Source: an uncultured Erysipelotrichaceae bacterium (GTDB lineage: Bacteria > Bacillota_I > Bacilli_A > RFN20 > CAG-826). From it: 14,170 bases of DNA. The first letter of the stretch is position 1. Every line of letters begins with the position of its first letter. Of this stretch, positions 1 to 5,973 are shown piece after piece. The translations under genes were made by a program, and so were the position numbers. Below the pieces are notes generated by a model, which saw only the letters and a program-made list of their open reading frames with translations, did no database searches and had not been told where the DNA came from. The stretch covers positions 1 through 14,170 of the forward strand of contig CADCJP010000016.1 in NCBI GenBank assembly GCA_902801805.1, given 5' to 3'.

Positions 1-408
1 CATATCTTAGCCGTTCTTGCGGTCTTAAGAATCGGTGTTGATATCTTAAAGAAACAAGGTGTTGAAGTTAATAAGATCTACGGTCATGGTGGTTTCTTCA
101 AAACCCCAGTCGTTGGTGCGAAAGCATTAAGTGCAGCCTTAGATGCGCCTGTTGCGACATTAAGTAGTGCGGGTGAAGGTGGCCCATATGGTGAAGCTTT
201 ATTAGCCGCTTACATGTTAGAAAAAGAAAAAGGCGAATCTTTAGAAGATTATTTACAAAACAAGATCTTCGCTAATGCTAAAGAAGATGTTGCTACCGCT
301 TCTAAGGAAGAAGTCGAAGGCTTCAATAAATTCTTAGAAAGATATAAAGCCGCTGTTCCAGTGGAAGCTAAAGCGGTTGAATGTGTTAAAGGACAACACT
401 GCAAGTAG
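1..408 (+). CDS. FGGY-family carbohydrate (pentulo)kinase, C-terminal part only
   Basis: The 5' end lies outside the window. Reading frame 1 is open from base 1 to the TAG at 406-408 and gives 135 residues. They match the C-terminal ATPase half of FGGY sugar kinases: a helix like LRIGVDILKKQGVEVNKI, then YGHGGFFKTPVVGAKALSAA, then SAGEGGPYGEALLAAYML. The HGGFFKTP block and the AGEGGPYG loop are typical of the Firmicutes pentulokinases annotated as xylulokinase or as AraB-like kinases beside araA/araD. Such enzymes phosphorylate D-xylulose or L-ribulose with ATP in the cytoplasm. The tail carries an EDYLQNKIF stretch and ends in ECVKGQHCK. Substrate cannot be fixed without the N-terminal half and the upstream genes. 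A terminator follows the stop directly. Family assignment is secure; calling it a pentulokinase is inference. Confidence 0.85.
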   Translation, partial: HILAVLAVLRIGVDILKKQGVEVNKIYGHGGFFKTPVVGAKALSAALDAPVATLSSAGEGGPYGEALLAAYMLEKEKGESLEDYLQNKIFANAKEDVATASKEEVEGFNKFLERYKAAVPVEAKAVECVKGQHCK

Positions 409-430
409 TAATTAAGTCAATAAAGAAAAG

Positions 431-455
431 CGGGCTCGTTAGGAGTCCGTTTTTT
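431..455 (+). terminator. Rho-independent terminator after the sugar kinase
   Basis: CGGGCTC (431-437) pairs with GAGTCCG (443-449), with one G-U pair and a five-base loop GTTAG, followed by six T (450-455). It begins 22 bases after the kinase stop and separates that transcript from the lipoprotein operon. Confidence 0.9.
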
Positions 456-471
456 AAAAAATGCCGATATA

Positions 472-500
472 TTGAGAACATTTGTTAATTATGTTATCTT
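472..500 (+). promoter_or_regulatory. Likely sigma-A promoter with extended -10 for the 544-3180 operon
   Basis: TTGAGA (472-477) is followed after 17 bases by TATCTT (495-500). TG at 492-493 gives an extended -10 (TGN upstream of the hexamer). It lies just after the kinase terminator and about 44 bases before the lipoprotein start. A nine-base direct repeat TTAATTATG (485-493 and 499-507) flanks the -10 and could be a regulator site. The call is by consensus only. Confidence 0.55.
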
Positions 501-543
501 AATTATGAACATTGTGAGTTTACAATATTAGGATGGCTAAACG

Positions 544-1005
544 ATGAAAAAAATGATGATTTGGCTGCCAGCTTTAACTTTTCTATTTGGTTGTTCTCCT
601 GAAACAAAAGTAACCGTTTATTCAATTGGGAAAGAATATACTTTTGGCGAATGGAATGTTAAAGCAACCATAGAAACAGAAAATGAAAAATTTGTTTTCG
701 ATTATCAAATAAAAGATGAAAACAAAACTGAAGCAAAATACTCATCTATATTTTATTTTATATTGGTTCTAGGCGATGGCACTCGTGTGAACAATCACAC
801 TGATGTTGAAAACCAAATCCAATTTAAATTGGAAAACGGTGATGATGTTACTTTCGATAGCGAAACAGGGCATTACTCATTTTATATTGCCACAACAATT
901 ATAGCTGATTACTCAAATGCTAAGAATAATGTTAAAAAGGCTATATTTGACAAAGATTATACGTTAGAATTTGGTTGTGGATTGTATCGAGCGGATATTG
1001 CCTAA
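544..1005 (+). CDS. Small predicted lipoprotein, function unknown
   Basis: 153 residues. The N-terminus MKKMMIWLPALTFLFGCS is a lipoprotein signal peptide: two Lys, a short hydrophobic core and a lipobox LFGC with Cys17 as the lipidated residue. Phe at -2 is less usual than Ala or Ser. The mature part starts SPETKVTVYSIGKEYTFGEW and alternates charged and hydrophobic residues like a beta-rich domain. It contains a run YFILVLGDGTRVNNHTD near residues 75-92 and a Cys near the C-terminus. No enzymatic motif is recognised; it may be a DUF4352-like or similar surface domain, but I cannot support that. The start is fixed by AGGATGG at 530-536, seven bases before the ATG. It is the first gene of a tight run, only three bases from the oxidoreductase start. 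Expected location is the outer face of the membrane. Confidence 0.75.
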   Translation: MKKMMIWLPALTFLFGCSPETKVTVYSIGKEYTFGEWNVKATIETENEKFVFDYQIKDENKTEAKYSSIFYFILVLGDGTRVNNHTDVENQIQFKLENGDDVTFDSETGHYSFYIATTIIADYSNAKNNVKKAIFDKDYTLEFGCGLYRADIA

Positions 1006-1008
1006 AAT

Positions 1009-2001
1009 ATGTTTAATTGGTGTTTTATTGGAACTGGTCAAATTGCTAAGAAAGTCGCTAAAGAATTAGTGACTAATCCTGGTCATCAAATTGTCTCGGT
1101 TTTCAATCGCACCAAAAAGAAAGCGGAAGCTTTTGCTAAACGCTATAACTCTACAGTATATGAAAGTGCGTTAGAGGCGATTAATGACCATCGTGTTGAT
1201 GGCGTGTATATTGCCACAACAAATGAAACGCACTTTTCATTTGCTAAACTTTGTTTAGAAAACCATAAACCAGTTCTATGTGAAAAGCCAATTACTGGTA
1301 ACGCCAAAGAACTCAAAGAACTAATCAAATTAAGCGAAAAGAATAACACTCTTCTCAAAGAAGCGATGTGGACTTGGTATAATCCCGTTGCTAATAAAGT
1401 GAAGCAGTGGATTAAAGAAGAAAGAATTGGCAAAATCCTTTCAGTTGATTGCATCTTTAATATGCCGATATTTGGCTATAACAAGGCTAAAGGTAGATAT
1501 ATTAATCCAAGTAGATATGGTGGAGCTCTTCTCGACTTAGGTGTCTATTCCGTAAGATATGTGTACGAGTTATTTGGAAAACCAAAGGCCATCAAATCTA
1601 AAGGAAAACTATATAACGGTATCGATCTTTTCAATGATTCGATATTTGAATATGATGGGTTTAACGCTCATGTGAGCAGTCAAATTAATGCCTTAGTGGG
1701 TGAGCACTGCATCATCAAGGGTGAAAAGGGTACGATTAAAGTTCCTTTATTCCATATGGCGAGTAAGGCAGTCTTAAAAACTAAAGAAGGTAAAGAAGTC
1801 TTTAGAGACAGAAAGAAGAAATTCGCTACCCAATTTAGAGTGGTTGCTGAATACATCAAAGGTGAAAAGCCAAATGAATTAGTTTCTCTTGATTCCTCAG
1901 TCGCGGTTATGGAACTGATGGATGAGATTAGAAAACAAATTGGTGTGATATTCCCTTGTGACGTACAGTTTTTTGACAATAGCAAAACTTTATTTCTATA
2001 A
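1009..2001 (+). CDS. Gfo/Idh/MocA-family NAD(P)-dependent oxidoreductase
   Basis: 330 residues, normal length for the family. The N-terminal Rossmann fold shows IGTGQIA (residues 7-13) for dinucleotide binding and a basic VFNRTKKKAE segment after beta-2. The family signature EKP is at 92-94 (CEKPIT), with Lys93 the expected catalytic/substrate lysine. The C-terminal alpha/beta domain carries EAMWTWYNP (119-126) and GGALLDLGVY (171-180). The last two blocks resemble the dihydrodiol-dehydrogenase-like branch of the family, which oxidises cyclic diols and sugars. The real substrate is not readable from sequence. The ATG is three bases after the lipoprotein stop and has no clear Shine-Dalgarno site, so translation is probably coupled to the upstream gene. 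The downstream DUF2188 gene starts 27 bases later with its own strong ribosome site. Confidence 0.92.
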   Translation: MFNWCFIGTGQIAKKVAKELVTNPGHQIVSVFNRTKKKAEAFAKRYNSTVYESALEAINDHRVDGVYIATTNETHFSFAKLCLENHKPVLCEKPITGNAKELKELIKLSEKNNTLLKEAMWTWYNPVANKVKQWIKEERIGKILSVDCIFNMPIFGYNKAKGRYINPSRYGGALLDLGVYSVRYVYELFGKPKAIKSKGKLYNGIDLFNDSIFEYDGFNAHVSSQINALVGEHCIIKGEKGTIKVPLFHMASKAVLKTKEGKEVFRDRKKKFATQFRVVAEYIKGEKPNELVSLDSSVAVMELMDEIRKQIGVIFPCDVQFFDNSKTLFL

Positions 2002-2028
2002 TAAATATAAATAAGGGGAAATATTATC

Positions 2029-2391
2029 ATGCCAGCTAAAAAACCTGCTGCTAAACCAGCACCTGCAAAGAAACCAGCTCCAGCGAAAAAAGCCGCTCCA
2101 GCAAAGAAACCTGCTGCTAAACCAGCACCAGCTAAGAAAGCCGAACCAAAGAAGGCCGCTCCTGCCAAGAAGCCAGAAAAGAAGGCTGTTGATTTCCGTA
2201 ACTACCACGTCGCTAAACGCGCTGATGGTAAATGGCAAGTCAAATATGCCGGTGGTGAAAAAGCCATTAAGCTCTTTGATACTCAAAAAGAAGCTTTGGA
2301 ATTCACCAAGAAGATGGCCGAAAATCAAGGTGGTTCTGTCTTAGTCCATGCCTCCAAAGGTGCTCAAAAAGGCAAAATTAAAAAGAAATAG
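2029..2391 (+). CDS. DUF2188 protein with a histone-H1-like Lys/Ala/Pro N-terminal tail
   Basis: 120 residues in two parts. Residues 2-51 are almost only Ala, Lys and Pro (repeating PAKKPA and AKPAPAKK, later AEPKKA), an unstructured, strongly basic tail like those of histone H1 or the AlgP and mycobacterial HupB tails. Residues 56-112 form a compact domain: FRNYHVAKRADGKWQVKYAG, then FDTQKEALEFTKKMAENQGG, then VLVHASKGAQKGKI. This matches the DUF2188 pattern (YHV..R.DGKW.V, D.K.EA......A.NQGG...VH...G.I). The C-terminus KGKIKKK is basic again. Start is set by AAGGGG at 2013-2018, 10 bases before the ATG, the strongest ribosome site of this operon. Inference: a small abundant nucleic-acid-associated protein. 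Stop is TAG, and the HAD gene starts six bases later. Confidence 0.85.
   Translation: MPAKKPAAKPAPAKKPAPAKKAAPAKKPAAKPAPAKKAEPKKAAPAKKPEKKAVDFRNYHVAKRADGKWQVKYAGGEKAIKLFDTQKEALEFTKKMAENQGGSVLVHASKGAQKGKIKKK
2032..2129 (+). repeat. 66-bp imperfect tandem repeat inside the Lys/Ala/Pro tail
   Basis: Bases 2032-2063 recur at 2098-2129 with two mismatches in 32, so the tail coding region grew by duplication of a 66-bp (22-codon) unit. The first 23 bases from 2041 are identical to those from 2107. Repeats of this kind can change copy number by slippage or recombination. Confidence 0.8.
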
Positions 2392-2397
2392 TTATTA

Positions 2398-3180
2398 ATG
2401 AATAAAAAGCTAATATGCTTTGACATGGATGGCACCGTTTATCTTGGTGAACATCTATTTAAAGGCGCCAAAGAAACATTCGAATATCTTAAGCAAAACG
2501 ATATATCGTTTGTTTTTTTGACTAACAATTCTTCACATTCTTTAGCTTTCTATGTTGAGAAGATTAAAAGAATGGGTATCGAATGTAACGAAGACAATTT
2601 TTATTCTTCCATTGATACCACAATTAGATACTTAAAAGATCAAAACGTTAAAACCTTATTTGTCTTAGGCGTGAAGACATTTAAAGAACAACTAAGAAAG
2701 CATTTCCAACTTATTGAAGATTATCAAGAACAAATACCAGATGTCGTATTAGCCTCGTTTGATACAGAGCTAGTTTACGATGAATTAAAGAATGCATGTT
2801 TATATATCCAAAGAGGCAGCAAATTTATTGCCACTAATATGGATTATCGTTGCCCAATTGAAGACGGATTATACATCCCAGATTGTGGTGGACTTTGCAA
2901 ATGGATTGAGATGTGCACCGACAAAGCGCCTATTTTCTTAGGTAAACCAGAACCAACGATGATTTACCAGGTAATGGAAAAGTTTGGTGTCTCTAAAGAA
3001 GAAACCATGATGGTGGGAGACCGCTATTATACCGACATTGTCGCTGGTCTTAATGCCGGTGTTGATGCTGTCGCTGTTTTAAGCGGGGAAACCACTTTAG
3101 AAGAATTTAAAAAGGCTGACCGTCAGCCAACCTTTATTATTGATTCAATTGCCGATTTAGTGGATCTAATTAAATCATAA
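2398..3180 (+). CDS. HAD-superfamily subfamily IIA phosphatase (NagD/PGP-like)
   Basis: 260 residues, full length. All four HAD motifs are present: motif I FDMDGT with nucleophile Asp9 and acid/base Asp11; motif II LTNNSS (41-46); motif III Lys183 in LGKPEP; motif IV MVGDRYYTD (206-213) with Asp208 and Asp213 as Mg ligands. The TNNSS and GKP spacing and the large C2-type cap between motifs II and III (roughly residues 75-175, with DCGGLCKWIE) place it in class IIA with NagD, AraL and phosphoglycolate phosphatases. These are cytoplasmic sugar-phosphate or glycolytic-metabolite phosphatases, and the exact substrate is open. It is the last gene of the 544-3180 run, six bases after the DUF2188 stop, with no clear Shine-Dalgarno site, so coupling is likely. 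Its last six bases overlap the convergent MFS gene. Confidence 0.92.
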   Translation: MNKKLICFDMDGTVYLGEHLFKGAKETFEYLKQNDISFVFLTNNSSHSLAFYVEKIKRMGIECNEDNFYSSIDTTIRYLKDQNVKTLFVLGVKTFKEQLRKHFQLIEDYQEQIPDVVLASFDTELVYDELKNACLYIQRGSKFIATNMDYRCPIEDGLYIPDCGGLCKWIEMCTDKAPIFLGKPEPTMIYQVMEKFGVSKEETMMVGDRYYTDIVAGLNAGVDAVAVLSGETTLEEFKKADRQPTFIIDSIADLVDLIKS

Positions 3181-4524
3181 TTGCTTAACATGCTTGTTAA
3201 GGATAAGGACAATTGTCATTAGTGATAGTCCCACTGTTGAAATAATACATAACCAACTTGGTCCTAGGCCAGATATTACAAGACCTGCTAAGAAGTTACT
3301 AAGTGGTATTAAACCTTGTGAGCCAACGTCAATGACGCTGTTCACTTTTCCTAATTTATCTTTATCAACAATTGTTAATAACTTTGTAGTGATTGGAATA
3401 TTAATTGCAATTAATGTCATACCCATCGTGACGCCAATTGGCACAAATGCTACAAGCATGACATTAATATGTGCAAGATCTTTAACAAATAAAACATAAA
3501 TAGTTGTTAGAACAACATATAAAGCGGCAAAGATAATAAGTGAGATGCTTAATCCTTTGTATATTTTTTCTTTTTGTGGTCTTGATGATAAGACTAACGC
3601 CATAACAATCATACCGATAGCGTACGCAACTTGAATAACAGAACTCCACATTTCTGGTGTTAATAGGTTGCTAAATAAATAATCATGTGATGCGACATCA
3701 GTGAGAACGAAATATGGTAAGAAGTTAGCACTTAACGGTGAGACAAAGAAATTAAGTAACAAGATGCCAAGCATTAAGAATAGTAGTGGCTTTAAAGAAG
3801 CAATATATTTCATACCATCACCAATGTCTTTGAATACGCGTTTAATGGTGAGCTTATCTTCGTTTCTTTGATAGTCATACTTAATAAACATTTCGGAAAA
3901 GCCACTTAAAACATAACAGCCACCGACGATAAAGAAGAGGACATGAATGTCTAAAACACTATATAAAATACCCGCTAAAATAACTCCGAATACACCAAGA
4001 CCGCTTTGAATTAAAGAGTTATATGATTGCGCTTGTTGAAAGGACTTTTCTGGTACGATACGTGGCAATAATGATGACGCTGCAGGTGAAAAGATGGCGG
4101 CAATGATGTTACTAATGACTGCGATAACAAATAAAACAGCTACTTTTGCACTCGCATCTTGAATAACAAGCATCAATAACAAAGTAAAGGCGATAAGCAT
4201 TCCTCCTTTAGCGTAGTCACATATAAACATGATTTTGCCCTTATGGAATCTATCGCTTATCACTCCACCAAAGAGAGTAACTAAAACATAGACAATACCA
4301 CCAGTGGCTAAATATAAGCCTTGGATAAAGGCATTGTTATTAGTTAAAGCTAAAATATAAAAACTGACCGCGAAAGCATATAGAGTATTGCCCATGTTAG
4401 AAACAAGTGCGCCTAGGAAAGTCAGGGTAAAGTTTTTATAACAAAAAACGTTTTTAATCTTTTCTTGTTGCTTAGGTTGAGTTTCACTAGTTTCTTTTTC
4501 TTCGAAAATTGTTTCATCTTCCAT
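3175..4524 (-). CDS. MFS permease, drug/macrolide-efflux type
   Basis: 449 residues from the chosen start. A charged, Glu/Gln-rich cytoplasmic N-terminus (1-30) is followed by about twelve hydrophobic segments. MFS motif A is at 86-97 (GGVISDRFHKGK) between helices 2 and 3. The segment FSPAASSLLPRIVPEKSFQQ, then AQSYNSLIQSGLGVFG, is typical of the MFS_3/Mef-like efflux permeases. A second cytoplasmic loop (KYDYQRNEDKLTIKRVFKDI) separates the halves. Inference: proton-coupled export of a small molecule across the plasma membrane; substrate unknown. An upstream in-frame ATG at 4569 exists, but AGGAGG lies at 4532-4537, seven bases before the ATG at 4524, so 4524 is the start. It ends with TGA inside the last codons of the convergent HAD gene, and no terminator is visible between the two. 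Confidence 0.9.
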   Translation of the reverse strand: MEDETIFEEKETSETQPKQQEKIKNVFCYKNFTLTFLGALVSNMGNTLYAFAVSFYILALTNNNAFIQGLYLATGGIVYVLVTLFGGVISDRFHKGKIMFICDYAKGGMLIAFTLLLMLVIQDASAKVAVLFVIAVISNIIAAIFSPAASSLLPRIVPEKSFQQAQSYNSLIQSGLGVFGVILAGILYSVLDIHVLFFIVGGCYVLSGFSEMFIKYDYQRNEDKLTIKRVFKDIGDGMKYIASLKPLLFLMLGILLLNFFVSPLSANFLPYFVLTDVASHDYLFSNLLTPEMWSSVIQVAYAIGMIVMALVLSSRPQKEKIYKGLSISLIIFAALYVVLTTIYVLFVKDLAHINVMLVAFVPIGVTMGMTLIAINIPITTKLLTIVDKDKLGKVNSVIDVGSQGLIPLSNFLAGLVISGLGPSWLCIISTVGLSLMTIVLILNKHVKQL

Positions 4525-4552
4525 AGTGTTGCCTCCTAAGTGTTGCTTATAA

Positions 4553-4580
4553 TTTATAGCAAAAAGCATGATTGTTGCAA
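4553..4580 (-). promoter_or_regulatory. Probable promoter of the MFS efflux gene
   Basis: Read on the minus strand: TTGCAA (4580-4575), a 16-base spacer, then TATAAA (4558-4553), about 28 bases before the AGGAGG-led start at 4524. It lies in the gap after the terminator of the neighbouring lipoprotein gene, where a promoter is needed. Confidence 0.5.
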
Positions 4581-4622
4581 GAAATTCTAGTTGGCAATTC
4601 CGCTACTAAAGGTTGCAAACTT

Positions 4623-4654
4623 AAATTTAAAAGGTTGACCATTAGCCAACCTTT
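4623..4654 (-). terminator. Probable rho-independent terminator of the lipoprotein gene
   Basis: An eight-base perfect inverted repeat AAAGGTTG/CAACCTTT (4630-4637 and 4647-4654) with a nine-base loop sits 28 bases after the lipoprotein stop. On the minus strand the hairpin ends in TTTT and continues TAAATTT, an interrupted U tract, so termination may be moderate. Confidence 0.65.
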
Positions 4655-4681
4655 ATCATCGTTTGAATATGGATCAATTAT

Positions 4682-5212
4682 TTATAAAGAATATGTGTAT
4701 ACTTTCGTTTCTTCGTGGACGGTTTCACCATCTTTGTTTTTCATAATGCCATAGCTATAAGTCATCAAACCATCTTTATTAAATTTGGTTTCGCCTTCGT
4801 TTGTGCCTTTTCCGCTAGATGCTTTAATAACGATACGATATTCATCTTTGGATACGTAGAACTTATAGGCTTTATTGACATCCATGTTTAAATATTCGGC
4901 AGTCTTAGAAAGAGTGCTCACAAATGGAACAATGTTTAAAGCTTCATAGGTGGTCATTTCAATTTCTTCACCATCAAAGTCTTCAATGACAGTGCCGATC
5001 CATCTTCCGCTATCAGAGTCATATGTCAAATCAGAGGTGGTTTTAACGCCATCTTCTTCAATGTCAATATGTACCTTGGTTTCTTGAGGGGCAAACTCCT
5101 TTTTAGCGAGTAAGCGTTTATAGTTATCGTAGTTATAAGTTTTTTCGCTTGAACACGCGACAAGAGATAAAAGACCGATAAAGGTCAAATAAGCTAATGA
5201 TTTCTTTTTCAT
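4682..5212 (-). CDS. Predicted lipoprotein, function unknown
   Basis: 176 residues from the chosen start. MKKKSLAYLTFIGLLSLVAC is a textbook lipoprotein signal with lipobox LVAC and lipidated Cys20. The mature part begins SSEKTYNYDNYKRLLAKKEF, then runs as short charged strands (KVHIDIEEDGVKTTSDLTYD, IGTVIEDFDGEEIEMTT) ending YGIMKNKDGETVHEETKVYT, which suggests a beta-rich extracytoplasmic domain. No known domain is recognised. A second in-frame ATG lies five codons upstream (5227), but it puts MDNIR before the signal peptide and has no ribosome site, so I prefer 5212. A -10-like GATAAT (5224-5219) sits six bases before 5212, so the mRNA may start at or near the ATG. The upstream GDPD transcript is closed by its own terminator, making this a single-gene unit. 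Confidence 0.75.
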   Translation of the reverse strand: MKKKSLAYLTFIGLLSLVACSSEKTYNYDNYKRLLAKKEFAPQETKVHIDIEEDGVKTTSDLTYDSDSGRWIGTVIEDFDGEEIEMTTYEALNIVPFVSTLSKTAEYLNMDVNKAYKFYVSKDEYRIVIKASSGKGTNEGETKFNKDGLMTYSYGIMKNKDGETVHEETKVYTYSL

Positions 5213-5240
5213 ACGTATATTATCCATTATTTTTAGTAAA

Positions 5241-5265
5241 TAAAAAAGACTGACGATTGTCAGCC
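5241..5265 (-). terminator. Rho-independent terminator of the transporter-GDPD operon
   Basis: On the minus strand GGCTGAC (5265-5259) pairs with GTCAGTC (5254-5248) around the loop AATC, with one G-U pair, followed by TTTTTTA. The hairpin begins at the base directly after the GDPD stop codon (5266-5268). Confidence 0.9.
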
Positions 5266-5967
5266 TTAATCATTTTGTTGGAAGACGTTCGTGGTGATGT
5301 AATCAACACCCATACCTTCTAATTTTCTTAAATTCTTTTCCTCATCAATTGTCCAAACGTTAACTTTAAGATTCTTTTTGTGGAAGAGATCAACGAGGTC
5401 TTGAGTTAATAGCTTATCTTCAATATCAATATCCATCTTGAAGAACTTTGCCCATTTATAAAGGGTTTTATAATGGCCCTCCTCTAAGAGTTGTTGGAGA
5501 TGGACTCTTTTATGATATCTATTTCTTAACTTGATAAGTGGCCAAGGATAGAAGGCGATGAAAGTCACGTTTTCTAAACCCATAAATTCATCGATATATT
5601 TAACAAGCTTTTTCAAATGCTTGGCTTTTGGATTTTTAGGTTTGAATTCAATGATTGGACGTTTACCACTTTCCTTACAAATCTTTAAATAATCCTCAAA
5701 TAGGGGAATATAGGCTTCTTTATCACCTTGGTCGTTATCCAATGGTAATTTAATCACTTCGTCTTTTGTGAGCTCACTAATGACGTATTTTTGCCCATTG
5801 CTTAAGAAATCTGGGTCATGATGAATTACCCAATAATTATCTTTGGTTAAATGAATATCGGTTTCGATACCAAAGAATTCGCCTTTAGCCGCTTCCTTAA
5901 AAGCGTTTAAAGTATTTTCAAAGTATTTATCGTGCTTACCACGATGTGCGATACATAATGGTTTCAT
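5266..5967 (-). CDS. Glycerophosphodiester phosphodiesterase (GDPD), cytoplasmic
   Basis: 233 residues, close to the usual length of UgpQ-type single-domain enzymes. The TIM-barrel GDPD signatures are in order: AHRG (7-10) with catalytic His8, ENT (17-19), IETDIHLTKD with metal ligands Glu35 and Asp37, HHDPD (49-53) with catalytic His50, IIEFKPK with Glu107 and Lys109, and VNVWTIDEE near the C-terminus followed by GVDYITTN. The family hydrolyses glycerophosphodiesters to glycerol-3-phosphate and an alcohol using a divalent metal. There is no signal peptide or membrane segment, so the substrate must be inside the cell. The ATG lies six bases after the stop of the transporter gene with only a weak GAAGA upstream, so it is the second cistron of the operon. 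The terminator follows directly. Confidence 0.93.
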   Translation of the reverse strand: MKPLCIAHRGKHDKYFENTLNAFKEAAKGEFFGIETDIHLTKDNYWVIHHDPDFLSNGQKYVISELTKDEVIKLPLDNDQGDKEAYIPLFEDYLKICKESGKRPIIEFKPKNPKAKHLKKLVKYIDEFMGLENVTFIAFYPWPLIKLRNRYHKRVHLQQLLEEGHYKTLYKWAKFFKMDIDIEDKLLTQDLVDLFHKKNLKVNVWTIDEEKNLRKLEGMGVDYITTNVFQQND

Positions 5968-5973
5968 ATTTAA

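Noticed and set aside
2032..2129. CRISPR-like or mobile repeat
   Set aside because: Two in-frame copies within a coding region, no spacers and no cas genes; protein-level duplication explains it.
1680..2328. Two long open frames on the minus strand opposite the Lys/Ala/Pro tail (rich in Ala, Gly, Phe or Trp)
   Set aside because: They are complements of the repetitive AAG/GCT/CCA codons. They have no ribosome site or domain, and the plus-strand gene explains the sequence.
3175..3177. TGA read as Trp (Mollicutes code)
   Set aside because: The permease ends naturally at this TGA, reading through adds only three codons before TAG, and no in-frame TGA is found inside any gene.
4525..4569. Upstream ATG at 4569 as the start of the efflux permease
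   Set aside because: The AGGAGG site is placed for the ATG at 4524; the upstream ATG has no ribosome site and lies beside the promoter -10.
4572..4754. Small plus-strand open frame of 60 codons
   Set aside because: It crosses the lipoprotein terminator and the lipoprotein 3' end, has no ribosome site and no recognisable sequence.
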